Positions 21,929 to 22,374 of a DNA stretch of 22,374 bases are shown here, piece by piece. The notes below the pieces were generated by a model that was given only the letters and a program-made list of their open reading frames with translations, had not been told where the DNA came from and did not search any database. Source of the stretch: an uncultured Lysobacteraceae bacterium (lineage in GTDB: Bacteria > Pseudomonadota > Gammaproteobacteria > Xanthomonadales > Xanthomonadaceae). The DNA lies in contig CAMLSB010000015.1 in the NCBI GenBank assembly GCA_946482565.1, forward strand, positions 1-22,374, read 5' to 3'. The position numbers and the translations under genes were made by a program. Within the stretch, counting starts at the first letter, position 1, and each line of letters begins with the position of its first letter.

Positions 21929-21947
21929 CGTGCTGTCCTCGCCGCGG

Positions 21948-22063
21948 GAAAGCTTATGGAACGCCCGCAGCTCTTTAAGGATGATGCGAAAGCTTATTCT
22001 TTTAGTGGGACATTGTAAAGATGGCAAGAAACCTTATGAAGTTCTGGGAATTCATAAGCTTTC
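21948..22063. repeat. Four copies of a GAAAGCTTATGAA motif upstream of fic
   Basis: Copies lie at 21948-21961 (GAAAGCTTATGGAA), 21988-22001 (GAAAGCTTATTCTT), 22028-22041 (GAAACCTTATGAAG) and, inverted, 22050-22063 (GAAAGCTTATGAAT on the minus strand). The region is clearly AT-rich against its surroundings. The last two copies face each other with 8 bases between. Spacing of the direct copies is 40 bases, close to four helical turns. They overlap the candidate fic promoter and leader. Confidence 0.75.
22012..22040 (-). promoter_or_regulatory. Candidate fic promoter
   Basis: On the minus strand TTCATA (22040-22035), a 17-base spacer and TACAAT (22017-22012) give a fair sigma-70 match. The -35 lies inside the third 14-bp repeat. 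An alternative pair (TTGCCA, 17 bases, TAAAAG) overlaps it. The leader to the fic ATG would be about 75-80 bases and includes two of the repeats. Confidence 0.45.
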
Positions 22064-22099
22064 GCCCGGGCACTGCCTGACCCGCGAACCCGGGCCTCG

Positions 22100-22374
22100 T
22101 CAGGCCTTGAGCTTCCACCCGCTGCGGAAGATCCACCACACCACGGCCAGGCACAGCACGAGGAAGCCCAGGATCGCCGCGATGCTGATCCCCACCGGCA
22201 CGTCGGCGTTGCCGTAGAAGCTCCAGCGGAAGCCGCTGACCAGGTACACCACCGGGTTGAACAGGGTGATCGTCTGCCAAACGGGCGGCAGCATCTTGAT
22301 GGAGTAGAACGCGCCGCCTAGGAAGGTCAGCGGCGTCATCACCATCAGCGGCACGATCTGCAGCTTCTGGAAGT
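22100..22374 (-). CDS. ABC-2 type transporter permease, YadH-like, C-terminal part
   Basis: About 90 codons of the C-terminus are visible and the rest lies beyond the window edge. The sequence [19 protein letters not shown], then [21 protein letters not shown], is the signature of YadH/ABC-2 permeases. A last membrane helix ([18 protein letters not shown]) and a short basic tail (RSGWKLKA) follow. Such permeases work with a YadG-type ATPase to move lipid- or drug-like substrates across the inner membrane; the partner is not in view. An inverted repeat (GCCTGAC / GTCAGGC) covers the stop region but has no T run. Confidence 0.93.
   Translation of the reverse strand, partial: FQKLQIVPLMVMTPLTFLGGAFYSIKMLPPVWQTITLFNPVVYLVSGFRWSFYGNADVPVGISIAAILGFLVLCLAVVWWIFRSGWKLKA

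Noticed and set aside
22075..22105. Inverted repeat GCCTGAC/GTCAGGC at the permease stop as a terminator
   Set aside because: No T run follows on the minus strand, so it is not a standard rho-independent terminator.

Overview
The window is a very GC-rich, densely packed bacterial chromosome segment with strong GC bias at third codon positions. The gene families and layout (zinc-free MsrB next to MsrA, LytS/LytTR pair, DUF5671 protein, YadH-type permease) look most like a Xanthomonadaceae/Lysobacteraceae member (Lysobacter or Luteimonas type). That placement is inference from family resemblance; no rRNA, tRNA or marker gene is present. I see no insertion sequence, prophage, CRISPR array or origin.

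Layout: 1-1592 holds a redox and heat repair block on the minus strand (msrB-msrA, and an hsp20 gene with its own terminator and a sigma-32-like promoter). 1711-4261 holds a LytS-type kinase and LytTR regulator pair followed by a small secreted Cys-rich protein. 4185-4650 is an antitoxin-like gene with a near-consensus promoter and no toxin beside it. 4709-6521 is a three-gene minus-strand envelope operon (lipoprotein, DUF5671 membrane protein, pseudopilin-like protein) divergent from a membrane-bound winged-helix regulator (6692-7840). 7814-9437 holds a polytopic membrane protein and an ATP-grasp enzyme, divergent across four 11-bp tandem repeats. 9396-12447 is a tight four-gene minus-strand operon: exported DJ-1/PfpI protein, GlxA-type regulator, small AraC regulator, VOC protein.

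12547-13315 is the most striking locus: a CueR-like copper regulator divergent from a 50-residue, 12-cysteine metallothionein-like gene. The promoter between them has the 19-bp spacer and palindrome of a CueR target. 13488-15966 holds a methyltransferase and YkgJ-type Cys-cluster pair, a soluble histidine kinase, and a tiny hydrophilic protein that starts with eight asparagines. 15975-18124 holds a PEP mutase/isocitrate lyase family enzyme with a 51-residue metal-binding-type protein, then a zinc alcohol dehydrogenase. 18519-19180 is a complete HigB-HigA type module with a palindrome over its promoter. 19237-20730 is an AraC regulator divergent from a secreted protein that ends at a perfect bidirectional terminator. 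20753-22063 is a Fic protein with an inhibitory motif, a C-terminal winged helix and four copies of a 14-bp motif in its promoter region. The window ends in the C-terminus of an ABC-2 permease.

Together these are mostly stress-response and regulatory functions: oxidised-methionine repair, heat shock, copper handling, toxin-antitoxin and AMPylation-type control, and several one-component sensors. Four convergent gene pairs overlap at their 3' ends, and many co-directional pairs share ATGA, GTGA or TGATG junctions, which points to a compact genome with much translational coupling.
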